Source of the DNA: Hanleya hanleyi
Lineage: Eukaryota; Mollusca; Polyplacophora; Lepidopleurida; Hanleyidae
Assembly (NCBI GenBank): GCA_036873755.1
Contig: JAVTVY010018871.1
Location: 1 to 64,000, forward strand
DNA: 64,000 nucleotides
Direction of reading: 5' to 3'
How positions within the stretch are numbered: the stretch's first letter is position 1; every line of letters starts with the position of its first letter. The position numbers and the translations under genes were made by a program. The notes below the pieces were generated by a model, which saw only the letters and a list, made by a program, of their open reading frames with translations, was not told where the DNA came from and did not search any database. Positions 11,695-20,391 of the stretch are shown piece after piece.

Positions 11695-12003
11695 TGCTAG
11701 ATTTCAGCGTTGTCCTCCATGTGGTATATATGGATGATTTCGTGGTCACTTGTATGATATGAGGAGTCGTACGTGCTGACGGCTTTCTCGTGGATGTCGG
11801 TGTCGTTTGTTCGGTAGGTACTTCATTGGGTGTAGGTGGTGCTCTTGAGGCTGTTCTCACTGGAACTGTGGTGGTTGATGTTCTGATATCACCTGGACTC
11901 AATGAAGAACACGAGAGACAGCAAGTTCCATCTCGCACTTGTTGGGGGTATTCTGCACAACTCTCCTTTTGGCATCCACCCGACTGATCTCCATATTCGC
12001 AAC
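11695..12003 (-). CDS. Host gene exon, B-type module with long Thr/Pro linker
   Basis: 309 bp, donor AGCA/GTGAGT, phase 1-1. It encodes CEYGDQSGGC, CAEYPQQ and TCCLSC, followed by about 65 residues rich in Thr, Pro and Ser. This is the first exon downstream (in gene direction) of the Polinton-bearing intron. Confidence 0.82.
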
Positions 12004-12553
12004 CTCAAGAGAAAACATGAAATCGTTAGTGTCACAGACCCCTGAAAATATTGCTGAACATTCAGTTGGGGGAGATACAAAGCAACCATATGGCTCAACA
12101 TGAGACCTCCCTCCGCACATCACATTTAGACTAGAATATGGAGGATTCTAAAACGTAGCCTTGGTATTTCAGCCGCCCTTATATTGCAGCTGTTCATGTT
12201 CAAACCATGAAGTAACACACGGCTAGTAGCCCCGGCGTAAGCGGAATTAGATACGCAAGCTCGGGAGCTGTGATGACAGATCAGCTCAAGTAAGTAACGC
12301 ATCTGATTCGAAGGTTGAGCATTGAGGGCATCTGATGGAGTGAACGCCCCAGCATGGGGTAAACATGGTGAAAGAATACCCAATAAAACTAACATGAGGG
12401 AGATTTCCCCCCAAGAAAATACATTTACATATATTTGTTAAATGACATGTGCAGAGGACGTCCCTGATAAATTCTGACCTAGCGGATTGCAGTAGTAGAC
12501 AGGAAAAGTTAACTGATCTAGTTCAGGTAAAACTAATGTACATTGTCAGTAGC
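12004..12553. other. Host intron left of the Polinton
   Basis: Intron DNA up to the Polinton target duplication. A minus-strand frame near 12126-12395 begins with a hydrophobic run but has no family match or splice support, so I leave it out. Confidence 0.45.
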
Positions 12554-12559
12554 GTTGTC
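12554..12559. repeat. Polinton target-site duplication, left copy
   Basis: GTTGTC immediately outside the element's 5'-AG end. The same six bases follow the right end at 23397-23402. Six-bp duplications are the hallmark of Polinton/Maverick integration. Confidence 0.85.
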
Positions 12560-14030
12560 AGTAGTATACAGTACCATTTTCGTGGTCCAGGCGCCTCACT
12601 GCGCATGCGCGAGAAAAAAATGTGGCGGTTTTGTGGCGGTGTCCGCAGGAGTGTTGTGCGCAGGTATGACGTCACTTCCGGTCTGGGTGAATGGGACCTG
12701 GCGGTGATGCGGTCTGCCTCCGCGGTCCGAAAGTAGTCCCAAAACCGTGGATTTTCGTGAGAATGTTCGGCAATCTGAGTCGTATGAGGTATCAAAGTGA
12801 AGCATTCGTGAAGACGCATCTGATGGGCTGGGTGTGGGGTTGAAATATCGTCATTCTGCGCATGCGCGGTGGACAAAGGGTATGGAAATAAACGTTTTGG
12901 GGGCTAGGTGGGCCCTTAGTGGACCGATGGAGTCGAGTGAGGTATCAATGTGAAGCATATGTGAGGGGGCATCCGACTGGATGGATGTGGGGTAGGAATA
13001 TCGTCATTCTGCGCATGCGCAATAGACAAAGGGTATGGAAATAGACGTTTTGGGGCCTAGGTGTGTCACTAGTGGGCCGATGGAGTCGTATGAGGTATCA
13101 ATGTGAAGCATATGTGAGGGGGCATCCGATTGGACTAGTGCCTCGTTCGTTGTCAACATTCTGCGCATGCGCAGACAGGGAATTGTGGCAAAGGGTATGG
13201 ACATAGACGTTTTGGGGTCTAGGTGAGCCACGAGTGGGCCGATGGAGTCGTAGGAGGTATCAATGTGAAGCATATGTGAGGGGGCATCCGATTGGACTAA
13301 TGTCTCGGCCGTTGTCTACATTCTGCGCATGCGCAGACAGGGAATTGTGGGAAAAGGGTGTGGAAATAGACGTGTTGGGGTTTAGGTGGGCCACTAGTGG
13401 GCCGATTGGATCGAGTGAGGTATCAATGTAAAGCATACGTGAGGGAGTATCCAACGGGCTGGGTGTGACGTGGAACTGACGTCATTCTGCGCATGCGCAG
13501 TAGAGAAGGTGTATGGAAATAGACGTTCCGGGGCCTAGGCGAGCCACTAATGGGCCGATGGAGTCAAGTGAGGTATTCATGTGAAGCATATGTGAGGGAG
13601 CAACCGCCTGGAGAAGTGTCTCGGCCGTTGTCCACATTCTGCGCATGCGCAGATAGGGAATTGTGGGAAAAGGGTGTGGAAATAGACGTTTTGCGGTCTA
13701 GGTGGGGTATCAAAGTGAAGCATTCGTGAAGGGGCATCCAGTCATGGGTGGGTGCATGTAAAATTAGGGGTATGACGTCACTTCCGGTCTGGGTGAATGG
13801 GGCGTGACCTGGGAACATGATAGCACATGTACTGACCTATCTGTGGGGGTTTTCCCGCCAGAATTTCGCTGACGTCTGCGCCTGCACCCGGGTATGCATG
13901 AGGGTCTGTGTGAATGGGGTGTGACCTTGGAACATGATAGGAATGCATGTACTGACCTGTCTGTGCCCGGCCGGCCCCGGCCGCAGCGCGCGCGCGCGGG
14001 GGATATCCGGCCGCACGCGCGCGGTTTAAA
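12560..14030 (-). repeat. Polinton left terminal inverted repeat (tandem about 155-bp monomers)
   Basis: The arm is the reverse complement of the right arm. After about 300 bp of unique terminal sequence it consists of about seven monomers containing CTGCGCATGCGCAGAATG-type cores and the word AAAACGTCTATTTCCA in complement. It ends inwardly in a CG-alternating block (about 13985-14025) with CGCGCGCGCGC. It has roughly half the monomers of the right arm, so the arms have changed copy number independently. Confidence 0.87.
12601..13650. promoter_or_regulatory. Array of NRF1/alpha-Pal-type palindromes, left arm
   Basis: GCGCATGCGC cores occur at 12601, 12858, 13011, 13163, 13325, 13489 and 13641, about 150-160 bp apart (one gap of 257). 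Most have T and A on the outside, giving TGCGCATGCGCA, the published NRF1 consensus. A CRE palindrome TGACGTCA abutting an ETS word CTTCCGGT occurs at 12667-12682 and again at 13773-13788. The matches are exact; binding is inferred. Confidence 0.6.
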
Positions 14031-14373
14031 GGGAAGTTTCGAAAGTGTGCAAGGGCACTATATCACATCGGGGTATATATTTCATCCAAGTATAGCGGAG
14101 AGCGGTTGTCGTGAATAACAACAAGTTCAGCCATGTTTATACAGTTTATTATCCCCAATGTTACACCATACCCAGGATGGGGGAGCCGCCCTGAGTATGT
14201 TTGGTATGTTCACAGCAAAACAAATTGAAATATCAAACACCATGTTTTATTATTTAATGCACCGTCACATTTAATGTTTACTGAGCTCAAGTCAACGTTC
14301 AGTATGTAGACATAGAGAGTATATACGGCATGTTATGCTATTCATCCACATTCATCCGTTCGACCACAGTGCT
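14031..14373. other. Leader region before the first Polinton gene
   Basis: Non-coding DNA between the CG-rich inner edge of the left arm and the first ATG. It is the natural place for a promoter of the plus-strand gene block, but no clear TATA box at a useful distance was found. Confidence 0.4.
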
Positions 14374-14973
14374 ATGGACAAACAGCAGCTGCCTCTGAAC
14401 ACAGCGTCTCCCAAAACGCGCAAAGCGCAAGTGGGCTTTGTGGTGATAGTGCTAACCCTGATGAGTGTGTTGTACGGAGGTGTGTTTTACGACGTAGCCT
14501 ATGTCAGCACGCTACTTAACCAACTGAGAACACCAGCCACCAGTCAAACCAGTCTACAGATAGCATCAGTCAACCCCGTATCGAGCCCAGTCACCACCAC
14601 CACACCCCGTGTACAAGCCACATCGAGCTCCACACCAAGTATACAGTTCACACCTACAGCAAGAACACCCACTACGTCTGAAAACCCACGGGATTTCATC
14701 CCTCACAGTGAACAGACAACGACGACCGACGTTGTACCCACCACCACCATCATCACCCACAGTGAACAGACAACGACGACCGCCGTTGTACCCACCACCA
14801 TCACTCCAGTTCACTCGTACCAAATTTACAAGAGCGGGTTACCACGACAGCGCATACAGCTCGAACCATGGATCCTCGGTGGCAGCATCCCTTCACTTGC
14901 GTCATCGCAGGACCGACGGGTTCCGGCAAAACGCACTTCGTCAGAAAGCTCCTTCAACACGCCGACAGCATGA
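14374..14973 (+). CDS. Polinton Thr-rich single-pass membrane protein (hypothetical)
   Basis: 199 residues from the ATG at 14374; an in-frame ATG at 14335 would add 13. A basic N-terminus (KTRKAQ) precedes a hydrophobic segment at about residues 19-39. A Thr/Ser/Pro-rich stretch follows, containing two copies of HSEQTTTT-x-VVPTT. This predicts a type II or signal-anchored protein with a mucin-like ectodomain. I do not recognise a family. Its last about 105 bp overlap the ATPase start in another frame, so either the two genes truly overlap or the C-terminal part is not used. The frame itself is intact. Confidence 0.6.
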   Translation: MDKQQLPLNTASPKTRKAQVGFVVIVLTLMSVLYGGVFYDVAYVSTLLNQLRTPATSQTSLQIASVNPVSSPVTTTTPRVQATSSSTPSIQFTPTARTPTTSENPRDFIPHSEQTTTTDVVPTTTIITHSEQTTTTAVVPTTITPVHSYQIYKSGLPRQRIQLEPWILGGSIPSLASSQDRRVPAKRTSSESSFNTPTA

Positions 14974-15524
14974 TCACCCCACCCATTACCCGAGTCGTGT
15001 GGTGTTACGGAGAATGGCAGGCAGCGTACGCAGCGATGCCCCACATCACGTTCGTGGAAGGCCTACCTAACCTGGCCGATTTGGAACCGAACACCTTGGT
15101 GGTTCTGAATGATCTCATGGCGGAGACGGATGCGCTGTTCCCCCAACTCTTTACCAAAGGCAGCCATCATCGACGGCTCAGCATCATCTACATTGTGCAG
15201 AATCTGTTCAGTAAAAACAAAGAACATCGGAACATCAGCTTAAATGCCCACTACCTGGTGGTCTTCAAAAACCCGAGAGATACCACTCAGCTGCTGCACC
15301 TGGCGAGACAGACGTATCCCGGCCCCGCACACCGTTTGCGTTGGAAGCCTTCAAAGATGCGACAACCCCTCAGCACGGGTATATGCTCTTCGACCTCAAG
15401 CAAGCCACTCCCGACCACCTTCGACTACGGACCGGCATCTTTCCCGGAGAGACCCACCACGTGTACATGCAAAAATAATGTAAACACACCCACAGTGGCT
15501 CCCCCAGCTGGAGTGTGTGTTTGA
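14868..15524 (+). pseudogene. Polinton packaging ATPase (FtsK/A32-like), C-terminus frameshifted
   Basis: The Walker A loop GPTGSGKT is at residues 15-22 and a Walker B-like strand LVVLNDLM near 77-84, followed by a sensor-like YIVQNLF. This is the compact P-loop ATPase that fills capsids with DNA in Polintons, adintoviruses and related viruses. The frame stays family-like to about 15330. After that the conserved-looking C-terminal residues lie in a different frame, which ends with TAA at 15478, while the original frame runs on with Ser/Pro/Thr noise to 15524. A single small indel near 15315-15345 explains this. Start chosen at 14868 because the P-loop follows at the usual short distance. Confidence 0.8.
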
Positions 15525-15628
15525 TGATGAGGATAATAAAAAGAATTAATACCACAGCATGTATGGTTGACTTTGTCTCCGTTCTCTGAGGTAGATAAAA
15601 AGAGCAGAGTTGCGAGTTCTAGCATTAG

Positions 15629-16769
15629 ATGTACATGATGTCTGCGCGAGTACGAAAGCACGCTCCCACGCTCCGTGTATTGAAGACGGCCCCACCCGAG
15701 TTGGTCTGAACCATTGTACGCGTTGCGGACCCTTACCTTGTACGCTGTCTGTGCGAGATCGGGTACAACCTGTTAAAAGGCAACGTACCACTGACTCCGG
15801 CACAGAAGACCAAGTTGGCCAAGCATAAGACAGGTCTCCAAACCCTAGTCCAGAAGCGAGTCTCTCAAACACAAAAGAAAATGGTGTTACATAAAGGCGG
15901 CTTTCTCGGGGCCATCTTAGCACCGTTGTCCAGTATTGGGTGGACTCTTCGGCCGACAATGAACCACACGAAAAAAATGGTCCTCGTCGAACCACGGTTC
16001 CTTCAAAACCTTCAATCGGCCTACCCTGTCCCACCTACGGTGAAGACCATAAACACTATCGATGGAGAGATGCAACAGATCTTACAGAGACCGGGGTTAA
16101 GCGATAGTGAGAAAGTACAACGGTACATTGAGACGCTTCAACGGTACATGACGTTCATGGACCAATACAAAACTCTCTCTACCCCAGCACCACCACCAGC
16201 ACCACGTGACACACCGCCGACCTCAGCACCGCTCCAACAGCCGCCATTACCAGAGGTACCACCCACAGCCCCACAGTGGGTCGAAGACGGAAGTGCTGAA
16301 GAGTGTACCTACATCGTTCAAGAGACAAGCTGGCCTGATATTACAACGGATGAAACAGAATCCTAGCATGACTTGGAATGATAAAGGCAAACTCCTGGTA
16401 CAGAATCAGGTGGTCCCCGGGACCCACATGACGGATTTAGTGAATGACCTGATGCGTCAACGGATCCTCGAGGATGGGAGGTCTTCGCTCAAGGCTTGAA
16501 AGACATGCATGTTCCACAGGAATTGGTGGGGAATCCCCAGCGCTGGGCCTGGATGCAGCGGACCCAGCAATCGCCGAGTGGCCCACTACCTTCTTGGGAA
16601 GCCGAATGGGAACCGGATTCACCCGCCAAAACACCACCACAACGGGCACTTTCTTTTCAGACCTTTTAAAAAACCACCCTTGATCAAGACACCCCACATC
16701 TCCAGAGCCGTGACACGTAGCAAGTCACCGCGACGAACACGACGCCGAACACAACCACCCAAGGCCTAG
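15629..16769 (+). pseudogene. Polinton virion-associated basic protein, multiply disrupted
   Basis: The ATG at 15629 is followed 26 codons later by an in-frame TGA (15707-15709). The same frame resumes with a Lys-rich segment, KGGFLGAILAPL (hydrophobic glycine-rich patch) and KKMVLVEPRFLQNLQ, and a Pro-rich stretch to 16366. Further conserved-looking parts lie in other frames: WNDKGKLL (frame of 16206), then VPQELVGNPQRW, then a very basic tail SPRRTRRRTQPPKA ending at 16769. At least one stop and three frameshifts are therefore needed. Proteins of this plan accompany capsid genes in many invertebrate Polintons. A role as a minor virion or core protein is inferred from basic tail and neighbours. 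Confidence 0.6.
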
Positions 16770-16814
16770 AACACCTATTAAAACCAACAGCAGCAGCAGG
16801 ACAGCTCAGTCGCC

Positions 16815-17603
16815 ATGTTTTACCTCACCCTACCCAGTAACAGTTCGCTGGATGTGTTTCCTGACAACACCTTGGCCAAGTACGTCACCCAGTTACCGCA
16901 ACCGTTGCATTTACCTGGACGATGGGAATGTGGCCTCGTGGATATCCAATACACTTACTCGTGGTACAACATGCGAGCCAATGAAGTGTGGTACGAGGTG
17001 ACCAACGAAGGCAAAAACACCCGACTCGCCCTCCCCGAAGGCCAATACGATACCCCCAAGGAGTTTATGCAGGGGCTGACAAGACTGTTGCATTATAAGG
17101 CTCTACGGGAGGTCACGAATGTTTCAAAACCCATCAAATCCTTCCCCTTCAAGAATCACGTGGACTTCGATTACAACGCACACAATGACAAGGCACAGAT
17201 CCTCCTCACCGCCAACGTGAGTGTCGTACTGAGTCCTATCCTACAGCAAATGCTGGGTCTCGCTCACGCGACCTACACGGGTCCATCCGAGGACCATGGC
17301 CAGATCCCGATGGATATGAAGTCGGGTATGTACGGACTCTACGTCTACTCAGACGTAGTCGACAACCACATCGTGGGCGATATCAACACACCTCTGTTAC
17401 GGGTGGTCCCCATTAAAAAGACGTATGGAGATCAAGTCACCCACAGTTTCACCCACATGCTCTACCTACCCGTACGACAAACCGACATCAACACTATCAC
17501 GGTGGATATAAGAGATGACACGGGACGACCGGTGGCATTCGAACGAGGAAAAGTGGTGCTGACACTTCATTTTCGACAAACACGTGCTCCCCATTTTTTA
17601 TAA
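16815..17603 (+). CDS. Polinton minor capsid (penton-like) protein
   Basis: An intact 262-residue frame. It begins MFYLTLPSNSS and continues with GRWECGLVDIQY and SWYN, ending with a strand-rich GKVVLTLHFRQ. This is the conserved layout of the single-jelly-roll minor capsid protein in Polintons, predicted to form capsid vertices. The stop overlaps the next start (TAATG at 17601-17605), suggesting coupled or polycistronic arrangement inherited from a viral-style operon. It is one of the few undamaged genes in this copy. Assignment rests on motif memory and position between ATPase and major capsid genes. Confidence 0.75.
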   Translation: MFYLTLPSNSSLDVFPDNTLAKYVTQLPQPLHLPGRWECGLVDIQYTYSWYNMRANEVWYEVTNEGKNTRLALPEGQYDTPKEFMQGLTRLLHYKALREVTNVSKPIKSFPFKNHVDFDYNAHNDKAQILLTANVSVVLSPILQQMLGLAHATYTGPSEDHGQIPMDMKSGMYGLYVYSDVVDNHIVGDINTPLLRVVPIKKTYGDQVTHSFTHMLYLPVRQTDINTITVDIRDDTGRPVAFERGKVVLTLHFRQTRAPHFL

Positions 17604-18007
17604 TGAAGGTCCCTTACAAGTGTGATGCACGCAGCTATATGGACTATTATGCCCAACAGGCCGGGGGTGGCCTTCCCGTCTTTAGTGGTGCACGCATGCA
17701 ACGAGGACATGGGCTGGGGAACATACTCGGGAGTATCGTCAAAACGTTCCTGCCCTTGGTGACGCGTGGGGTGAAAGCAATCGGCAAACAAGCGGTACGC
17801 AGTGGACTGCAAGTGGTCGGTGATGTCTTGGGGGGTACGGCATCCAAAGAAGCCTTGAAACGGCGGGCCAAAGAAGCGGGAGGCGTCTTGGTGGTCAAAG
17901 CACAACGCACCGTAGGGAATAAAAGACCTGCACCACCGAGACCACGCACCAGTCGACGACCGAACCAGCGACGACGCACATCGAAGACCCAGGATATCTT
18001 TTCTTAA
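17603..18007 (+). CDS. Polinton small glycine-rich basic protein (protein VI/X-like)
   Basis: An intact 134-residue frame starting at the TAATG overlap. It has YYAQQAGGG, then the amphipathic RGHGLGNILGSIV, then a Lys/Ala-rich middle and an Arg/Pro-rich C-terminus (RRPNQRRR). Small proteins with the GG...RGxGLG motif accompany the major capsid gene in Polintons and adintoviruses. A membrane-lytic or DNA-condensing virion role is proposed by analogy with adenovirus minor proteins. It lies 2 bp upstream of the major capsid start. Confidence 0.65.
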   Translation: MKVPYKCDARSYMDYYAQQAGGGLPVFSGARMQRGHGLGNILGSIVKTFLPLVTRGVKAIGKQAVRSGLQVVGDVLGGTASKEALKRRAKEAGGVLVVKAQRTVGNKRPAPPRPRTSRRPNQRRRTSKTQDIFS

Positions 18008-18009
18008 AC

Positions 18010-19318
18010 ATGTCATTGATCCACGCAGAGTCCTGCCCCTCCACCAACAGTAAATTTGATTTGTGGACCGTCCCGCCCACACAGACCAGTGCCGAACAAG
18101 GATTATGGGTGTAGCATCTCCCGGTCTCCAGCATCAACGAAACAGGGCGCATCGAGTTCACCATCAGTAATGGGGATACGGCCTTTGTGGATTTAGCCCA
18201 TACATACTTGTATGTGAAAGTCAAGGTCGTCAATGGGGATGGCTCCAGAATCATTCAAGCTGCAACGGTGGGCCCGACGAATCTCTGCCTGCACTCGATG
18301 TTTCAACAGGTGGATATATTTCTCAGCGACAAACTCATCAGTGACTCGACCAACACGTACCCCTATCGAGCCTACATCGAGACGCTGTTGTCGTATGGAC
18401 GAGAGGCTAAAAAATCTCAGCCGACAGCCGCTTTATTCTACCAGGACACAGCCGAGCACATGGACACGGTGGACAATGAAGGATATAACAAACGGAAGGC
18501 TTTCACTGCGAACGGCGCCTCGGTGGATCTCATGGGTCGACTACACGCAGACATTTTCATGCAAGACCGGTACCTCTTGAACAAGATCCCCATCAAAATC
18601 CGACTGATACGGGCGCATCCGACCTTCGCCTTGATGGCCACTAACGTAGAGGGGCATGCAGCTGACTATAAGATTGTCATCCAAGACGCAGTCCTGTATG
18701 TCCGAAAAGTGAAACCGAATCCAGCCGTTCAATTGGGACACATGAAAGCCTTGGAAACAAAACCAGCCCAGTACCCTATCCGACGTGTACAAACCAAAGT
18801 GTTCCCTGTGCCTGCTGGAAATATGAGCGCCAACAAAGAAAACCTGTTCCTGGGAGAACTACCCAAGCGATTGATCCTGGCCTGTGTGGAAAATACCAGT
18901 TTTCAGCGGAGACTACCCAGAGAACCCGTTTGACTTTAAACATTTCGGCATCAATGTTGTGGCCCTGCATGTGGATGGACAACAGGTCCCAGCCACGGCC
19001 TTAACACCGAACTTTGGGCGCATCAATTTCATTCGAGTCTATCAGAGCCTGTTCACAGCCACCGGTCAAATCGACCAGGACGAAGGGAATATGATCAGTC
19101 GGGAGGACTACGCGAACGGATACACGTTGTTCTGTTTCGATCTGACCCCCACCTTAGAGAACGACCATCAGCTGGCACTGGCCAAGCAAGGCAATTTACG
19201 GTTGGAAATCCACTTTGCACGAGTCCTCGGGACCACCGTCAATGTGATCTGCTACGCCGAGTTTGACATCATTCAAGTGGACAAGGCGCGCAACGTCCTG
19301 TGTGACTTCGCCACCTAA
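18010..19318 (+). pseudogene. Polinton major capsid protein (F54H12.2-like), one stop and one frameshift
   Basis: The ATG at 18010 opens a frame that hits TAG at 18112-18114 after 34 codons. The same frame then continues family-like to about 18895 (LYVKVKVVNGDG, FQQVDIFLSDKLI, LLSYGREAKKSQ). The remaining part (ENPFDFKHFGIN, FDLTP, a terminal strand and VNVICYAEFD) is in another frame and ends at 19318. Total family-like length is near 435 residues, normal for this capsid protein, which is widely mis-annotated in invertebrates as an uncharacterised F54H12.2-like protein. A double jelly-roll fold forming the capsid lattice is established for the family. Confidence 0.8.
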
Positions 19319-19319
19319 C

Positions 19320-19756
19320 ATGGATACAGACCAGATAACCACCGTGCTGGAGATTGACCCAGGGACACGTATGGTCTTTCAAGGGGTGCTCGCCCGAGAT
19401 GTGTTCCCATTAGACCGTGTGTATCCTGTTGCTTACGTTCTCAACACGGAGACGATGGATCGGCCCGGTGAACACTGGATGGCCGTGTACCTGACAGAAG
19501 CGCAGGGCGAATACTTTGACCCGTACGGCCTACCACCCCCCATCCCGATTTAACAGACTTCATGGATCAAGGCACAGAGACGTGGTGTTGGAACAGTGAA
19601 ACGTTGCAAAGCCTGACCAGTAGCGGGTGCGGACAATATTGCTTGTTTTACCTGTACCATCGATGCCGGGGCAGAACCTTATCTACCATCGTACATATGT
19701 TTGACGAGTACCCCAAGGCCGAGGACCGCGATGTACTCGTATATGACTGGGCTTAA
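19320..19756 (+). pseudogene. Polinton adenain-like cysteine protease (C5/Ulp1 type), frameshifted
   Basis: The first frame (19320-19553) carries the catalytic His in GEHWMAVYL and the acidic residue in EYFDPYG. The second frame, to 19756, carries WNSETLQS and the catalytic Cys in SSGCGQYCLFYL. In adenovirus-type maturation proteases these occur in exactly this order. A frameshift near 19548 separates the two halves. The protease would process capsid precursor proteins. It is the last gene of the block. Confidence 0.8.
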
Positions 19757-19862
19757 GTTCTTTCAATGTACAAGCCCCCTGTTCTGGGCTTAAGTTTACA
19801 AGACCCCTGTTCTGGGCTTCAGTTCTTTCAATGTACAAGCCCCCTGTTCTGGGCTTCAGTTT
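19757..19862. repeat. Short tandem repeat after the protease gene
   Basis: Three imperfect copies of a unit ending CCCCTGTTCTGGGCTT, two of them with the leader TTCTTTCAATGTACAAG. An AATAAA at 19904-19909 follows and could polyadenylate the plus-strand gene block. Confidence 0.7.
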
Positions 19863-19903
19863 TCACGTGGATGTTCTCACGTTGTTGTTGTTAGTTATTG
19901 TTG

Positions 19904-19909
19904 AATAAA
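19904..19909 (+). terminator. AATAAA polyadenylation signal for the Polinton gene block
   Basis: First AATAAA downstream of the last Polinton gene on the plus strand, about 150 bp after the protease stop. Confidence 0.45.
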
Positions 19910-20000
19910 AAACAAAATGATATCTCACCAAAAAAAACCCCTGTCTTGTGTGTTTTCTATATGAGCATAATGCATGAAACTGGCTTTGAACACCGTATTA

Positions 20001-20211
20001 GTCAATCAGTGGCCTAGGATGGGGTCAAAGGTAACCCATCCATGTCCAGAAAACATTACCCGGATGTACAAGAACCTGGATGTAGGCGCGGACGTCGGCG
20101 AAAGCATTCTAGTACCCGGATGTAGATTGCAGACGTGAGCGAAATTCTAGTACCCGTCCATTGGTTCTTTTATCGATCGCTCATTGGCTCTTTTTCTCGA
20201 CCGCTGATTGG
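20001..20211. promoter_or_regulatory. Clustered CCAAT-type boxes inside the Polinton right flank
   Basis: Three ATTGG words (inverted CCAAT) at 20160, 20183 and 20207 are spaced 23-24 bp apart, about two to two and a half helical turns. Units B-D also have GCCAATCAG about 150 bp earlier. Regular CCAAT spacing is typical of NF-Y-controlled promoters. Function is inferred. Confidence 0.45.
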
Positions 20212-20391
20212 TTCAAATGGAACTGCCCATCCTTCCCAGGTTAATTTACAATCCCCTTTTTGAGTTCAAGCTCTGTATACCGATGCCGCAACATTGTTGC
20301 CGAACCTTGCCGAAAGGGAGACCTTGGACCTTTTGACCTGGATGTCACCTTTGACCTTTTGATCCGACATTCACCCTCGCACTTCCGGTGT

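Noticed and set aside
12126..12395. Minus-strand frame with a signal-peptide-like start
   Set aside because: No splice sites, no motif, and it is not phase-compatible with the surrounding module exons.
12523..13818. Frames with repeated SHMLHIDTSYDS-type peptides on the minus strand
   Set aside because: They are translations of the Polinton arm monomers, recurring in every copy and interrupted at random. The same applies to plus-strand frames in 20260-23473, 31162-32826, 35231-36909 and 39274-40797.
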